Positions 46,152 through 54,521 of a stretch of 64,000 nt of DNA are shown here, one piece after another (the stretch's first letter is position 1; each line of letters begins with the position of its first letter). The notes under the pieces were generated by a model. It was not told the origin of the DNA and searched no databases. It saw nothing but the letters and a program-made list of their open reading frames with translations. Location: contig NZ_JACGWU010000002.1 of NCBI RefSeq assembly GCF_014137865.1, positions 1 through 64,000 of the forward strand. The letters run 5' to 3'. The DNA is from Alpinimonas psychrophila (GTDB lineage: Bacteria > Actinomycetota > Actinomycetes > Actinomycetales > Microbacteriaceae). Made by a program: the position numbers and the translations under genes.

Positions 46152-49115
46152 GTGCCTGTCTACGATTTCTTTGCCGATAACGACCTCGTGCGCCCCGACG
46201 TGAGCGTCGATGATGCCGTCGCGATCGGTTCCTCGCTCTTTGGCATCACTGGCACGGCCACCGAATTGGGGAGCCAACAGGACCGGAACTTTCTGATTGA
46301 GTCAAACACGGATGGCGCGGTTCAACGTTTTGTGCTCAAGATTCATAATCCCGCTTTTTCCACCGCCGAGCTCCACGCTCAGGAGGAAGGGCTCGATTTC
46401 TTGGCCAAACGCGGCATGACAGTGCCCCTCTACGTTCCCGGAATCGACGGGCAGATCCGTCAATCCTGGAATGCTGCGGGTACCTCCCTCCCGGTGCGCT
46501 TACTCACTTTTCTCGATGGCCCCTCGCTGCAGTCCCAAGGCTTTCTGGCGCCTGACGTTATCCGCGCGCTTGGCTCCCTCTCCGCAACGGCTGCAGTAAA
46601 TCTTGCTGATTTCAGTGGTGACGGCCTCGATCGACTCTTGCAATGGGACATGCGTCAGGCCGAGGCAGTGATTGCCCAGCTCGAACATTGGGTGGTGGAC
46701 GAGGAGCGCCGGGACGCCATTCACGCCTTCACTGCGAGTGCCTCCCAGCGCCTCAGCCCGCTTATGCCCTCGCTTCGTGTACAGGTCATCCATGGTGACA
46801 TCACAGACGACAATGTCATTTGTGCCGTCGCGCCCAGCGGCCACCGCATCCCGGTGGGGCTCATTGATTTTGGTGACCTGGCACTGGGGTGGCTCGTGGC
46901 CGAGCTGGCCGTTACCGTCTCTTCGGTCCTTCCCCACGCGCCCGAGAATCCCTTTGCTGCTCTCGAAGCCATCGTCGCTTTCGACGACATTCTTCCCTTG
47001 AGCGACGAAGAGATCTCGGCCCTCTGGCCGCTCGTTACCCTGCGTGGTGCCGTCCTGGCCGTTAGCGGTGCGCAACAGCTCAGCGTGGATGAAGGCAATG
47101 ATTACGCCAACGACCGCATGCAAGCGGAATGGGACCTCTTTGTTTCGGCCAGCTCGGTGGGCTGGGATGAGGCGGAAGCCGCCATCCGTCATGCCTTAGG
47201 TCGCCCACACCGCCGGGAAAACACCCGCGGTTCGTCGGCTACTGTTCTGGGGTCAATCGTTGCGATGATTCCCGGATTGACCAGCGAGACAGCCGAGATT
47301 CTGGATTTCTCGGTGACGAGCCCGCTTCTCTCCGGTGGCGCTTGGCTCGGAGAGGGGATCGAGGAGCTTCTTGCGACGGATGCCCTCACCCGGCAACCGT
47401 TTGCCGTCGCCGCCTACGGTCAATCACGGCTCACGCGCACTGCGCGTCTCTCCCGTGACGAACCCGAGTCATTCCCCCTCGTCACCGAGGTCTTCTTGGC
47501 CCCCGGAACCGCACTCGTGGCGCCACTGGATGCGGTTGTCGCCGTCATTGATGATGACCTCGTCGTGCTTCATACTTCTGCCGGTGAGATTCGGGTCGGC
47601 GGTATCTCTTCGGGTCTCGTGGTTGGTTCAGAGATCACCGCGGGGACGGTCCTCGGAACGACTCGCGCGCGAGCAACTGAAAATGCTCGCGTGAGACTGC
47701 AGCTCCTCACGTTCGAGAACATGGACGCCCCTCCATTTGTGGGGAAGTCCAGAACAGCAGGCTGGATTCACCTCACCAAAGACCCAGCGGTTTTGCTGGG
47801 TCTGACGCCAACTAAGGCCGACCTCTCACCCGAGAAAGAACAGGAACGTCGAGCCGACGTGATGGCGGGCGCACAAGAGAAGTACTACGAGCAGCCGCCG
47901 CAAATTGAGCGTGGATGGCAAGAACTTCTCATCGACACGACCGGTCGCGCCTACGTCGACATGGTCAACAACGTCACGTCAATTGGCCATGCGCATCCAC
48001 GATTCACGCAGGCCATCAGTGACCAGCTGCAGCTCGTCAACACGAACAACCGTTTTCTTTACAAGGCTCTCGCCGACCTGAGCGAGCGCATCGTGGAGGT
48101 CTCCCCCGATCCGTCGCTCGACACGGTTCTGCTCGTTAATAGCGGAAGCGAGGCTGTCGACTTGGCCCTGCATCTGGCGAAACTTCACACGCGGCGCACC
48201 GGGATCGTCGCCCTACGCGAGGGCTATCACGGCTGGACGGAAGCCTCGGATGCGGTGTCTACCTCCGCCTTCGACAATCCGTTCGCGGTGGCTTCGCGGC
48301 CATCCGGAATTCATATCGCCGATATTCCCAATACCTATCGCGGGAAATACACCGGGCCGGACGCCGCTAAACGTTATGCAGAAGACGTCACAACACTTCT
48401 CGATTCTGCGGATGGACCGGGAGAGAACCTTGCCGCCTTCATTAGCGAACCCGTTATTGGTAATGCAGGTGGAGTCGTGCCGCCCGAGGGCTACCTTGCG
48501 AACGTTTACGAGCAGGTCAGGGCCCGTGGCGGGTTATGTATCGCCGATGAGGTTCAGGTCGGGTACGGCCGTCTGGGTGCTCACTTCTGGGGGGTTCAGC
48601 AGCAGGGGGTCGTGCCCGACATTATGACGATGGCGAAGGCGATGGGCAACGGGTATCCGCTCGGGGCCGTCATCACGCGTCGCGACATCGCCGAGTCTCT
48701 GGCGCGCGAGGGTAACTTCTTCTCCTCCGCCGGCGGCAGTCCCGTCAGCTGTGTTGCGGGACTCACCGTGCTGAACGTTATTCGAGACGAAGGTCTGCAG
48801 GCCAACGCCAAGGCTGTCGGCGAGCGTCTTGCTTCTCGACTCGCTGAGCTCGCCAGTCGGCATGAGATCATCGGGGCCGTTCACGGTATGGGGCTGTACA
48901 TGGGGATTGAGCTCGTGCGCAACCGCGAGACACAGGAACCTGCCATCGAGGAGACGACCGCCATCTGCGAGCGACTTCTGGCACTCGGCGTCATCATGCA
49001 ACCAACCTCCGAGCGCCAAAACGTGCTCAAGATCAAACCGCCGATGTGCTTGAGCTTGGCCAGTGCCAACTTCTTCGTCGATGCGCTGGATGAGGTACTC
49101 ACCGCCGGTTGGTGA
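46152..49115 (+). CDS. Fusion: APH-type kinase + M23-like domain + class-III aminotransferase/phospholyase
   Basis: Multi-domain protein of 987 residues from GTG 46152, which has AAGGAG six bases upstream; ATG 46107 would put the palindrome inside the coding region. Domain 1 (1-350): aminoglycoside-phosphotransferase-fold kinase with catalytic HGDITDDN (214-221) and LIDFGD. Domain 2 (about 400-560): beta-rich M23/lipoyl-like barrel without metal ligands. Domain 3 (about 565-987): class-III PLP enzyme with Lys829 in MAKAMGNGYP and CIADEVQVGYG. Human relatives work as a pair, hydroxylysine kinase and phosphohydroxylysine (or phosphoethanolamine) phospholyase. The fusion may thus phosphorylate an amino alcohol and then eliminate phosphate; the substrate is unproven. 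Confidence 0.88.
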   Translation: MPVYDFFADNDLVRPDVSVDDAVAIGSSLFGITGTATELGSQQDRNFLIESNTDGAVQRFVLKIHNPAFSTAELHAQEEGLDFLAKRGMTVPLYVPGIDGQIRQSWNAAGTSLPVRLLTFLDGPSLQSQGFLAPDVIRALGSLSATAAVNLADFSGDGLDRLLQWDMRQAEAVIAQLEHWVVDEERRDAIHAFTASASQRLSPLMPSLRVQVIHGDITDDNVICAVAPSGHRIPVGLIDFGDLALGWLVAELAVTVSSVLPHAPENPFAALEAIVAFDDILPLSDEEISALWPLVTLRGAVLAVSGAQQLSVDEGNDYANDRMQAEWDLFVSASSVGWDEAEAAIRHALGRPHRRENTRGSSATVLGSIVAMIPGLTSETAEILDFSVTSPLLSGGAWLGEGIEELLATDALTRQPFAVAAYGQSRLTRTARLSRDEPESFPLVTEVFLAPGTALVAPLDAVVAVIDDDLVVLHTSAGEIRVGGISSGLVVGSEITAGTVLGTTRARATENARVRLQLLTFENMDAPPFVGKSRTAGWIHLTKDPAVLLGLTPTKADLSPEKEQERRADVMAGAQEKYYEQPPQIERGWQELLIDTTGRAYVDMVNNVTSIGHAHPRFTQAISDQLQLVNTNNRFLYKALADLSERIVEVSPDPSLDTVLLVNSGSEAVDLALHLAKLHTRRTGIVALREGYHGWTEASDAVSTSAFDNPFAVASRPSGIHIADIPNTYRGKYTGPDAAKRYAEDVTTLLDSADGPGENLAAFISEPVIGNAGGVVPPEGYLANVYEQVRARGGLCIADEVQVGYGRLGAHFWGVQQQGVVPDIMTMAKAMGNGYPLGAVITRRDIAESLAREGNFFSSAGGSPVSCVAGLTVLNVIRDEGLQANAKAVGERLASRLAELASRHEIIGAVHGMGLYMGIELVRNRETQEPAIEETTAICERLLALGVIMQPTSERQNVLKIKPPMCLSLASANFFVDALDEVLTAGW

Positions 49116-49161
49116 CGGCCAAGAAGGCCAGCCGTTGGAGTACCAGTGAGGACGTCTGCCT

Positions 49162-51057
49162 TTAGCGCAGAGGTACCATGTGGGCCGCGAAGTATTCCTC
49201 AATCTCGGCTCGTGCGGTGAGCGGGAAGATTCCCGAGACATATTGATCGGGGCGAACCACCACGATGACGCCCTGGCGGTCAATACCGCGTTCGGCAAAA
49301 ATATCCCGGCCATGACCAGAAGCAAAGATGTTGTTGATATCAATGATCTCTAAGGGAACTTTGACGGGCTTGAACACATCCGGAACCGGCCCGGGTTCGA
49401 CCTCGGTGTAATCCTGTTGATAGATCACCTTCGTGTCGAAGACCGCATCATCATCTCCTCCGACAGGGGTGTACTTCACGAGCGGAGAAGAGGCATTTGT
49501 CTTCCACCACTCCGCAAAATCAGCGGTGGGCGTTCCGGTCAGTGCGGGGGCTGCGGGGTCGGCGAAAACGTACACGCGCCAGCGACCATCCGCTTCGTGA
49601 AGGTGACCCAGTTGACGCCATCGGTTATCTGCGCGCCGAATCACTTCGGTCGACTTGAAACGCTTGCCGATGGGGAAACCTGTTGCGAGCGCCTGGTGTT
49701 CTACCCCTGTGGTGATCAAATTCTCGGGGTACTGCGTCATGAATCCCATGGGGAACTCAATGGTTGATTCGTAGAAGAGAGCCAGACCCTTTGGGTCCTC
49801 CCACTCGTCGACGGGGCGCGCCATCAACGTCGACCATTCCTTATCGAAGTCAATGAGGTTCTGCGCAATAACTTTGCGTTCCGATGAGTACGTGTCAAGC
49901 AAGGACTCCGGGGCGCGACCTTCGAGCACCGCCGCGAGCTTCCACGAAAGGTTCCAGCCGTCTTGGATAGAGACATTCATCCCCTGGCCGGCTTTGGCTG
50001 AATGGGTGTGACAGGCATCCCCCATGATGAAGGCGTGAGGGTGCTGGGTGCCGACTTTGTCTGCGGGCACGTCATCAAAACCATCGGTGACACGGTGGGC
50101 AACCTCGTAGACCGACCACCAGGTGATGCCCTTCACGTCCAACGTATAAGGAGCAAGAATCTTGTTGGCTTGAGCAATGATCGCTGCCTGGCTAGTGTTT
50201 CGAATCTCGCCCGGGTTGCCTTCGTCGAGATCGCCTAGGTCGACATAGAGTCGCGAGAGGTAGCCACCCTCGCGAGGGATGAGCATGATGTTGCCGGCGC
50301 TATGGGACTGGATGGAGCACTTGACTTGAAAGTCAGGGAAATCGGTGTTGCAAAGAACGTCCAACACGCCCCACGCATGCATCGAGGCATCGCCGAGGAG
50401 CTTGTGGCCGAGCGAGGTTCGCACGCGGCTTCGTGCCCCATCGCCGCCGACAACGTACTTCGCTCGGACCGTGCGCTCTTCGCCCGTTCGTGAGCCGGCG
50501 CTGTAGCGAACCTGCACCGCCACAGGGTATTCATTGTCGTTGTCGATTGTCATGTCGACAAATTCAATTCCGTAGTCGGGCGTGACTCGACCCGGTGCTC
50601 GCTCGGCGTCGCGCAGGAAATAGTCCAATACGCGAGATTGGTTGACATAGATGTGCGGAAATTCACTGTAGCCGTGGTCATCGTCGGGTACCCGATCCGT
50701 GCGGATGATCTCTTCGGGCTTCTCAGGGTTGGGTTTCCAGAAGCACATTTCAACGTTGCGGTATGCCTCGTCGACAATCTCGTTTGCGAAGCCGAATGCC
50801 TGAAAAGTTTCGACCGAACGCGCCTGAATTCCATCCGCCTGCCCTTGTTCGAGTCTTCCTGCGCGCTGTTCGATAGCGCGCACGTTGATGCTCGGGAAGC
50901 GTGAGAGCTGGGCAATGACGGCAACCGCTGCCGGACCGGTGCCCACGACGAGGACATCCATCGTGTCCGGCAGTTCTGCTGACCGCTTGATGCCGTAGCC
51001 TGCCGCGGGCTTGATTCGCGGATCTGCAGAGACATAACCACGTTCATGAATTTGCAT
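49162..51057 (-). CDS. FAD-dependent aromatic hydroxylase (3-hydroxybenzoate 4-hydroxylase/phenol hydroxylase family)
   Basis: Flavin monooxygenase of 631 residues. N-terminal FAD site VLVVGTGPAAVAVIAQLSRF (third Gly of GxGxxG is Ala), LEQGQADGIQARSVETFQAFGF, the DG motif GGDGARSRVR, and GDACHTHSAKAGQGMNVSIQD for the FAD ribityl chain. A C-terminal thioredoxin-fold domain (DIFAERGIDRQGVIVVVRPDQ) is as in phenol hydroxylase and MobA. The closest recall is MobA, which turns 3-hydroxybenzoate into protocatechuate. Divergent from an IclR regulator. Confidence 0.88.
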   Translation of the reverse strand: MQIHERGYVSADPRIKPAAGYGIKRSAELPDTMDVLVVGTGPAAVAVIAQLSRFPSINVRAIEQRAGRLEQGQADGIQARSVETFQAFGFANEIVDEAYRNVEMCFWKPNPEKPEEIIRTDRVPDDDHGYSEFPHIYVNQSRVLDYFLRDAERAPGRVTPDYGIEFVDMTIDNDNEYPVAVQVRYSAGSRTGEERTVRAKYVVGGDGARSRVRTSLGHKLLGDASMHAWGVLDVLCNTDFPDFQVKCSIQSHSAGNIMLIPREGGYLSRLYVDLGDLDEGNPGEIRNTSQAAIIAQANKILAPYTLDVKGITWWSVYEVAHRVTDGFDDVPADKVGTQHPHAFIMGDACHTHSAKAGQGMNVSIQDGWNLSWKLAAVLEGRAPESLLDTYSSERKVIAQNLIDFDKEWSTLMARPVDEWEDPKGLALFYESTIEFPMGFMTQYPENLITTGVEHQALATGFPIGKRFKSTEVIRRADNRWRQLGHLHEADGRWRVYVFADPAAPALTGTPTADFAEWWKTNASSPLVKYTPVGGDDDAVFDTKVIYQQDYTEVEPGPVPDVFKPVKVPLEIIDINNIFASGHGRDIFAERGIDRQGVIVVVRPDQYVSGIFPLTARAEIEEYFAAHMVPLR

Positions 51058-51193
51058 GTTGGGGGCTCCTCGTTGAGTCGACTCTCTTGTATTCTCTATA
51101 AATGAGACACTATGGTGAATATAGATACAACTTTACCGGCAGTTTTCTGCAGATGCAATAAAAATAGACGTCAAACGGAGCTCAGAGACAACA
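51058..51193. promoter_or_regulatory. Divergent promoter region of hydroxylase and IclR genes
   Basis: AT-rich 136-base gap containing a GCAG-TTTT-CTGC inverted repeat (51139-51150) and CTATA/TATAG arms (about 51097 and 51119). IclR proteins typically bind in such shared regions. No single site stands out as certain. Confidence 0.45.
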
Positions 51194-51862
51194 ATGAATC
51201 CTTCACAAATTGAACCCGATGGTGGCTCACAGACGCTCTCACGCGGATTACGCGTTTTGGAGATCATTGGGAAGTCCGACGTACCGCTGAGCGTGGCGGC
51301 CCTGGCCGAAGAACTCAGCATTCACCGTTCCATGGTGTACCGACTCATCAAGACTCTCGAACAACACGGTTTCGTCAGGAAAAGTCCTACCGGCGGGCTG
51401 GTGCTGGGGATGCGCATTTCTTCTCTGGCACGCGGGGTCTTGCAGAGTTTGCAGGATGCCGCGGCGCCGGAACTTGCGGCGCTTGCAGAAGAACTCGAAA
51501 TGACCGCTTTTCTTGTCTCCTACGATGGCGAATCGGCAGTAACGCTTCGCAGCGCCGAACCCCTGAATGCACAAACCACCGTCGCTAAGAAGCCCGGAAC
51601 GCGACACTCCGTTGACCGTGGCGCGCCAGGGCATGTGATCCGCTCCCAACTGGATCCGACCATCTACCCCGCCCAGCGCTTCGAATCCAGCCAGGACGAG
51701 GTGCTGCCGGGAATTGCCTCCATCGCTGTTCCCCTCGTGATCGCCGGCAACCCGCCATCGGCCTTAGCAGTCATCTACCTTCCCCACGCAGTTGATGCGG
51801 AACAGATTGCAGAAGCGCTCACCGCTGCGGCGACGCGCATCGTGGTTGCCGTAGGCGGCTAA
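51194..51862 (+). CDS. IclR family regulator
   Basis: 222-residue regulator: winged HTH (SRGLRVLEIIGKSDVPLSVAALAEEL, HRSMVYRLIKTLEQHGFVRK) and a GAF-like effector domain (LRSAEPLNAQTTVAKKPGTRHSVDRGAPG). The neighbouring aromatic hydroxylase gene, read in the opposite direction, is the likely target, with a hydroxybenzoate-type inducer. It is slightly short at its C terminus compared with the usual 250 residues. Confidence 0.9.
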   Translation: MNPSQIEPDGGSQTLSRGLRVLEIIGKSDVPLSVAALAEELSIHRSMVYRLIKTLEQHGFVRKSPTGGLVLGMRISSLARGVLQSLQDAAAPELAALAEELEMTAFLVSYDGESAVTLRSAEPLNAQTTVAKKPGTRHSVDRGAPGHVIRSQLDPTIYPAQRFESSQDEVLPGIASIAVPLVIAGNPPSALAVIYLPHAVDAEQIAEALTAAATRIVVAVGG

Positions 51863-51918
51863 AAGATAGCTTCAGAATCGCTGTGAATCCCCCCGGGGAA
51901 TTCACAAATGAGAGATAG

Positions 51919-51928
51919 CGATATATCG
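51919..51928. promoter_or_regulatory. Palindrome upstream of padR-like gene
   Basis: CGATATATCG followed closely by GTTAAC, about 30 bases before the PadR-type gene. PadR regulators commonly autoregulate through AT-rich palindromes of this sort. Assignment is inference. Confidence 0.5.
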
Positions 51929-51960
51929 TTAACATCTAGATTAAGTGGATTGAGGACGAC

Positions 51961-52506
51961 ATGAACGATTCTTGGAAGAAGACCTCCCCCGCCGACTGGT
52001 CCGTGGCGTCAGCGTGGCAAACCCTCGAAGATCTCGGAGGACATTTCAAGCGCAATGTCGACATTCGCATGAAACGTGGCGACGTTCGCTCCTCCATTAT
52101 TCGTCTGCTTCACGAGTCCCCCATGCACGGCTACCAAATCATCCACGAGATTGAATCTCGCAGTGGTGGGGTCTGGAAGCCCAGTCCCGGCTCGGTCTAC
52201 CCCACCCTTCAACTGTTGGCAGACGAGGGCCTGATTGAAGCCCACGAATCCGATGGCCGCCGCACATACTCCCTCACTGCAACCGGGATCGAGGTTGCCG
52301 AAGCTGAGGCAAAGTCACCGGCCCCCTGGCTCACCGGAAGTGAACGCCCGACGGGCCCGCGAGGCACCCTGGCAAAGTCTGGCGTAAAAATTGCCAAAGC
52401 CGCAGCCGAGGTTGCCCGCACAGGCTCGACGGAACAGATGGCCAGCGCTGCTGTCATTCTCGATGACGCGTCGTCCGCGTTATCGAAACTTTTGTCGCAG
52501 AATTAA
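51961..52506 (+). CDS. PadR family regulator
   Basis: 181 residues. A variable N-terminal ~35 residues precede the PadR winged helix: LHESPMHGYQIIHEIESRSGG, WKPSPGSVYPTLQLL and GRRTYSLTATG. A C-terminal extension of ~80 residues (AAEVARTGSTEQMASAAVI) probably forms the dimerisation helices. GAGGAC precedes the ATG. Its stop is three bases before the UbiB-type gene, so the two are one operon. Confidence 0.92.
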   Translation: MNDSWKKTSPADWSVASAWQTLEDLGGHFKRNVDIRMKRGDVRSSIIRLLHESPMHGYQIIHEIESRSGGVWKPSPGSVYPTLQLLADEGLIEAHESDGRRTYSLTATGIEVAEAEAKSPAPWLTGSERPTGPRGTLAKSGVKIAKAAAEVARTGSTEQMASAAVILDDASSALSKLLSQN

Positions 52507-52509
52507 GGG

Positions 52510-54279
52510 GTGTCTAAACCCAACTACGCGGTGGCAAGCGAACCGATAAGTGCAAGACTCGCGCGAGCCCGCTACCAACGCATCCTGCGCTTTGCGTCAC
52601 GACACTTGGCCTCAATCTGGTGGTACGAGCTCGTGTTGCCACGGGTGGGGTTGCGCGTCATAGCGAACCGCACGCGACAGCGGCGACTGCGCACCATTGC
52701 CCGAAGTTTTCAGCACCTTGCTCTCGACCTCAGCGGTCTGCTCATCAAGCTTGGTCAATTCATGTCCACGCGCCTGGATCTCCTTCCGGTTGAGATAACG
52801 CGCGAGCTTGAGGGACTTCAGGATGAGGTTCCGCCCGTTGCATTCGACATCATTCGGGATGCCATTGAAAGCGAACTGAGAATGCCCTTGGCCAAGATTT
52901 TCAGCTCGATTGACCCCGTTCCGCTCGCCGCCGCCTCGCTAGGGCAGGTACATCGCGCTGTGCTCAGCCCTGCGGAAGCGGCAGATGCCGGCTTTCAGAA
53001 TGTGGTCATCAAAGTCCAGCGGCCGGGAATTGACGCAATCGTCGACGTAGATCTTGCCGCCCTCCGTCGCGTTGCGGGCTGGCTCAGCCGCATTAGCTTG
53101 ATTAATCGCCGAGCAGACGTACCGGCACTGATGGATGAGTTTGCCGCCACCTGCCGCGAAGAGATCGACTACCTCAATGAGGGCGCCAACGCCGAGCGCT
53201 TCTCCCTGAACTTCGCTGACAATCCTCGCGTTCGTGTGCCTGACGTGATCTGGGAGCGCTCCACCAGGCGAGTGCTGACGCAAGAAGATGTCACGGCAAT
53301 CAAGATCACTGATCTCGCGGCGCTGCGCGCTGCCGGTATCGACCCAGCCGACGTAGCGAACGAATTTGCCGCCGTCATGTTTGACCAGGTGTTTCTTCAC
53401 GGGTTCTTCCACGCCGACCCCCATCCCGGCAATGTTTTCATTGAAGCCCTCTCTGCAACCAGCGGCTCAGACGCTGGCTCAGACGTTGACTCAGATGCCG
53501 TCGCGGGTGCCGTTTCGTGGCGCATGAACTTCATCGACTTCGGCATGATGGGCGAAGTTCCCGCCAGCTTGGGTAAGGCACTGAGAATAACAGTCATTGC
53601 AGCGGCAACGCGCGATGGCGCTGGCATGGTCGAAGGCATGCGTGAAATTGGCGTGCTGCTGCCCTCCGTCGACACCATTGAACTCGAGCGGGCACTCAGC
53701 AAAGTCTTTGACCGCTTTGGCGGCGTGAGTTTCGTCGAATTGCAAACGGTTGATCCCCGGGAATTCAGAGCCTTTGCCACTGACTTCTCCGAGATCATCC
53801 GGGCCCTGCCGTTCCAGTTCCCCGAGAACTTTTTGCTCGTCGTGCGGGCCATCTCCCTCACCTCGGGGGTGTGCAGTTCGGTGAATCCTCAGTTCAACAT
53901 TTGGAACGCGATCGAGCCCTACTCGGGCAAACTCATTCGGGCTGAGGGCGGCAATGTTGTGCAGGCCTTCCTCAAGGACGGGCTGTCCTCACTGGGGCTG
54001 CTGGCACGCCTCCCCAAGCGCCTCGACTCTGTGATTACGCGCGCTGAATTGGGGCAGCTCTCCATTCGCAACCCCGAACTCGAAAGGCGAACCTCAGCGC
54101 TCGCTCGAACCGTGCGGCAATTAATTTCCGCTGTGTTCTTCGGAGTTCTGTTCATCGCCGGCATCATCGAGCTGGAGCACAACAGTGTGATGAGTCTCTG
54201 GCTTTTCATCATCTCGAGCATCCCGCTGGCTCACGCCACATTGGCCGGAGTCATTGCGCGACAGGGGCCTTTGCCCTAG
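52510..54279 (+). CDS. UbiB/ABC1/AarF-type atypical kinase
   Basis: 589-residue member of the UbiB family, ATPases linked with isoprenoid quinone metabolism. Seen are the KxGQ motif in LLIKLGQFMSTRLDLLP, VIKVQRPGID, YLNEGANAERF, HADPHPGNVF and FIDFGMMG, with two C-terminal membrane helices (QLISAVFFGVLFIAGIIEL and the following one). Between the catalytic motifs an Asp/Ser-rich insert (TSGSDAGSDVDSDA) appears. GTG start; spacing after the PadR stop suggests coupling. A partial copy of its 3' region occurs at 57178-57258. Confidence 0.92.
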   Translation: MSKPNYAVASEPISARLARARYQRILRFASRHLASIWWYELVLPRVGLRVIANRTRQRRLRTIARSFQHLALDLSGLLIKLGQFMSTRLDLLPVEITRELEGLQDEVPPVAFDIIRDAIESELRMPLAKIFSSIDPVPLAAASLGQVHRAVLSPAEAADAGFQNVVIKVQRPGIDAIVDVDLAALRRVAGWLSRISLINRRADVPALMDEFAATCREEIDYLNEGANAERFSLNFADNPRVRVPDVIWERSTRRVLTQEDVTAIKITDLAALRAAGIDPADVANEFAAVMFDQVFLHGFFHADPHPGNVFIEALSATSGSDAGSDVDSDAVAGAVSWRMNFIDFGMMGEVPASLGKALRITVIAAATRDGAGMVEGMREIGVLLPSVDTIELERALSKVFDRFGGVSFVELQTVDPREFRAFATDFSEIIRALPFQFPENFLLVVRAISLTSGVCSSVNPQFNIWNAIEPYSGKLIRAEGGNVVQAFLKDGLSSLGLLARLPKRLDSVITRAELGQLSIRNPELERRTSALARTVRQLISAVFFGVLFIAGIIELEHNSVMSLWLFIISSIPLAHATLAGVIARQGPLP

Positions 54280-54285
54280 AGCGCA

Positions 54286-54521
54286 TCATCGGTAATATTC
54301 ATCGTTCTTCTGAATGATGCAGCGCGATACGTAAACAATTGGCTCACTGATCAGTTCAACCCCCATCAACAGAAGCACATTCGTAATTCGACCGGTTCGG
54401 CCGTTTCCATCCGCGAATGGATGGATGGCCGCGAACTGATTGCGAGAAAGGCTCTTGCGACGGCAATGAAGGATTACCTCTTGACAGACCTTCCACTCCC
54501 CCGCCGAAGCTTTCGCGCGCC
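54286..54521 (-). pseudogene. Fic domain remnant, both ends lost
   Basis: Minus-strand frame reading [18 protein letters not shown], then [18 protein letters not shown] and [16 protein letters not shown], ending KNDEYYR and a stop. The core [12 protein letters not shown] and the LSRYIIQ-xx-xDYYR-like continuation are those of Fic family adenylyltransferases, but no start and no N-terminal domain are present, and the usual C-terminal part after YYR is missing. It fills the gap between the UbiB-type gene and the clostripain-like gene and was too short or lacked a start to be listed as a gene. Confidence 0.85.
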
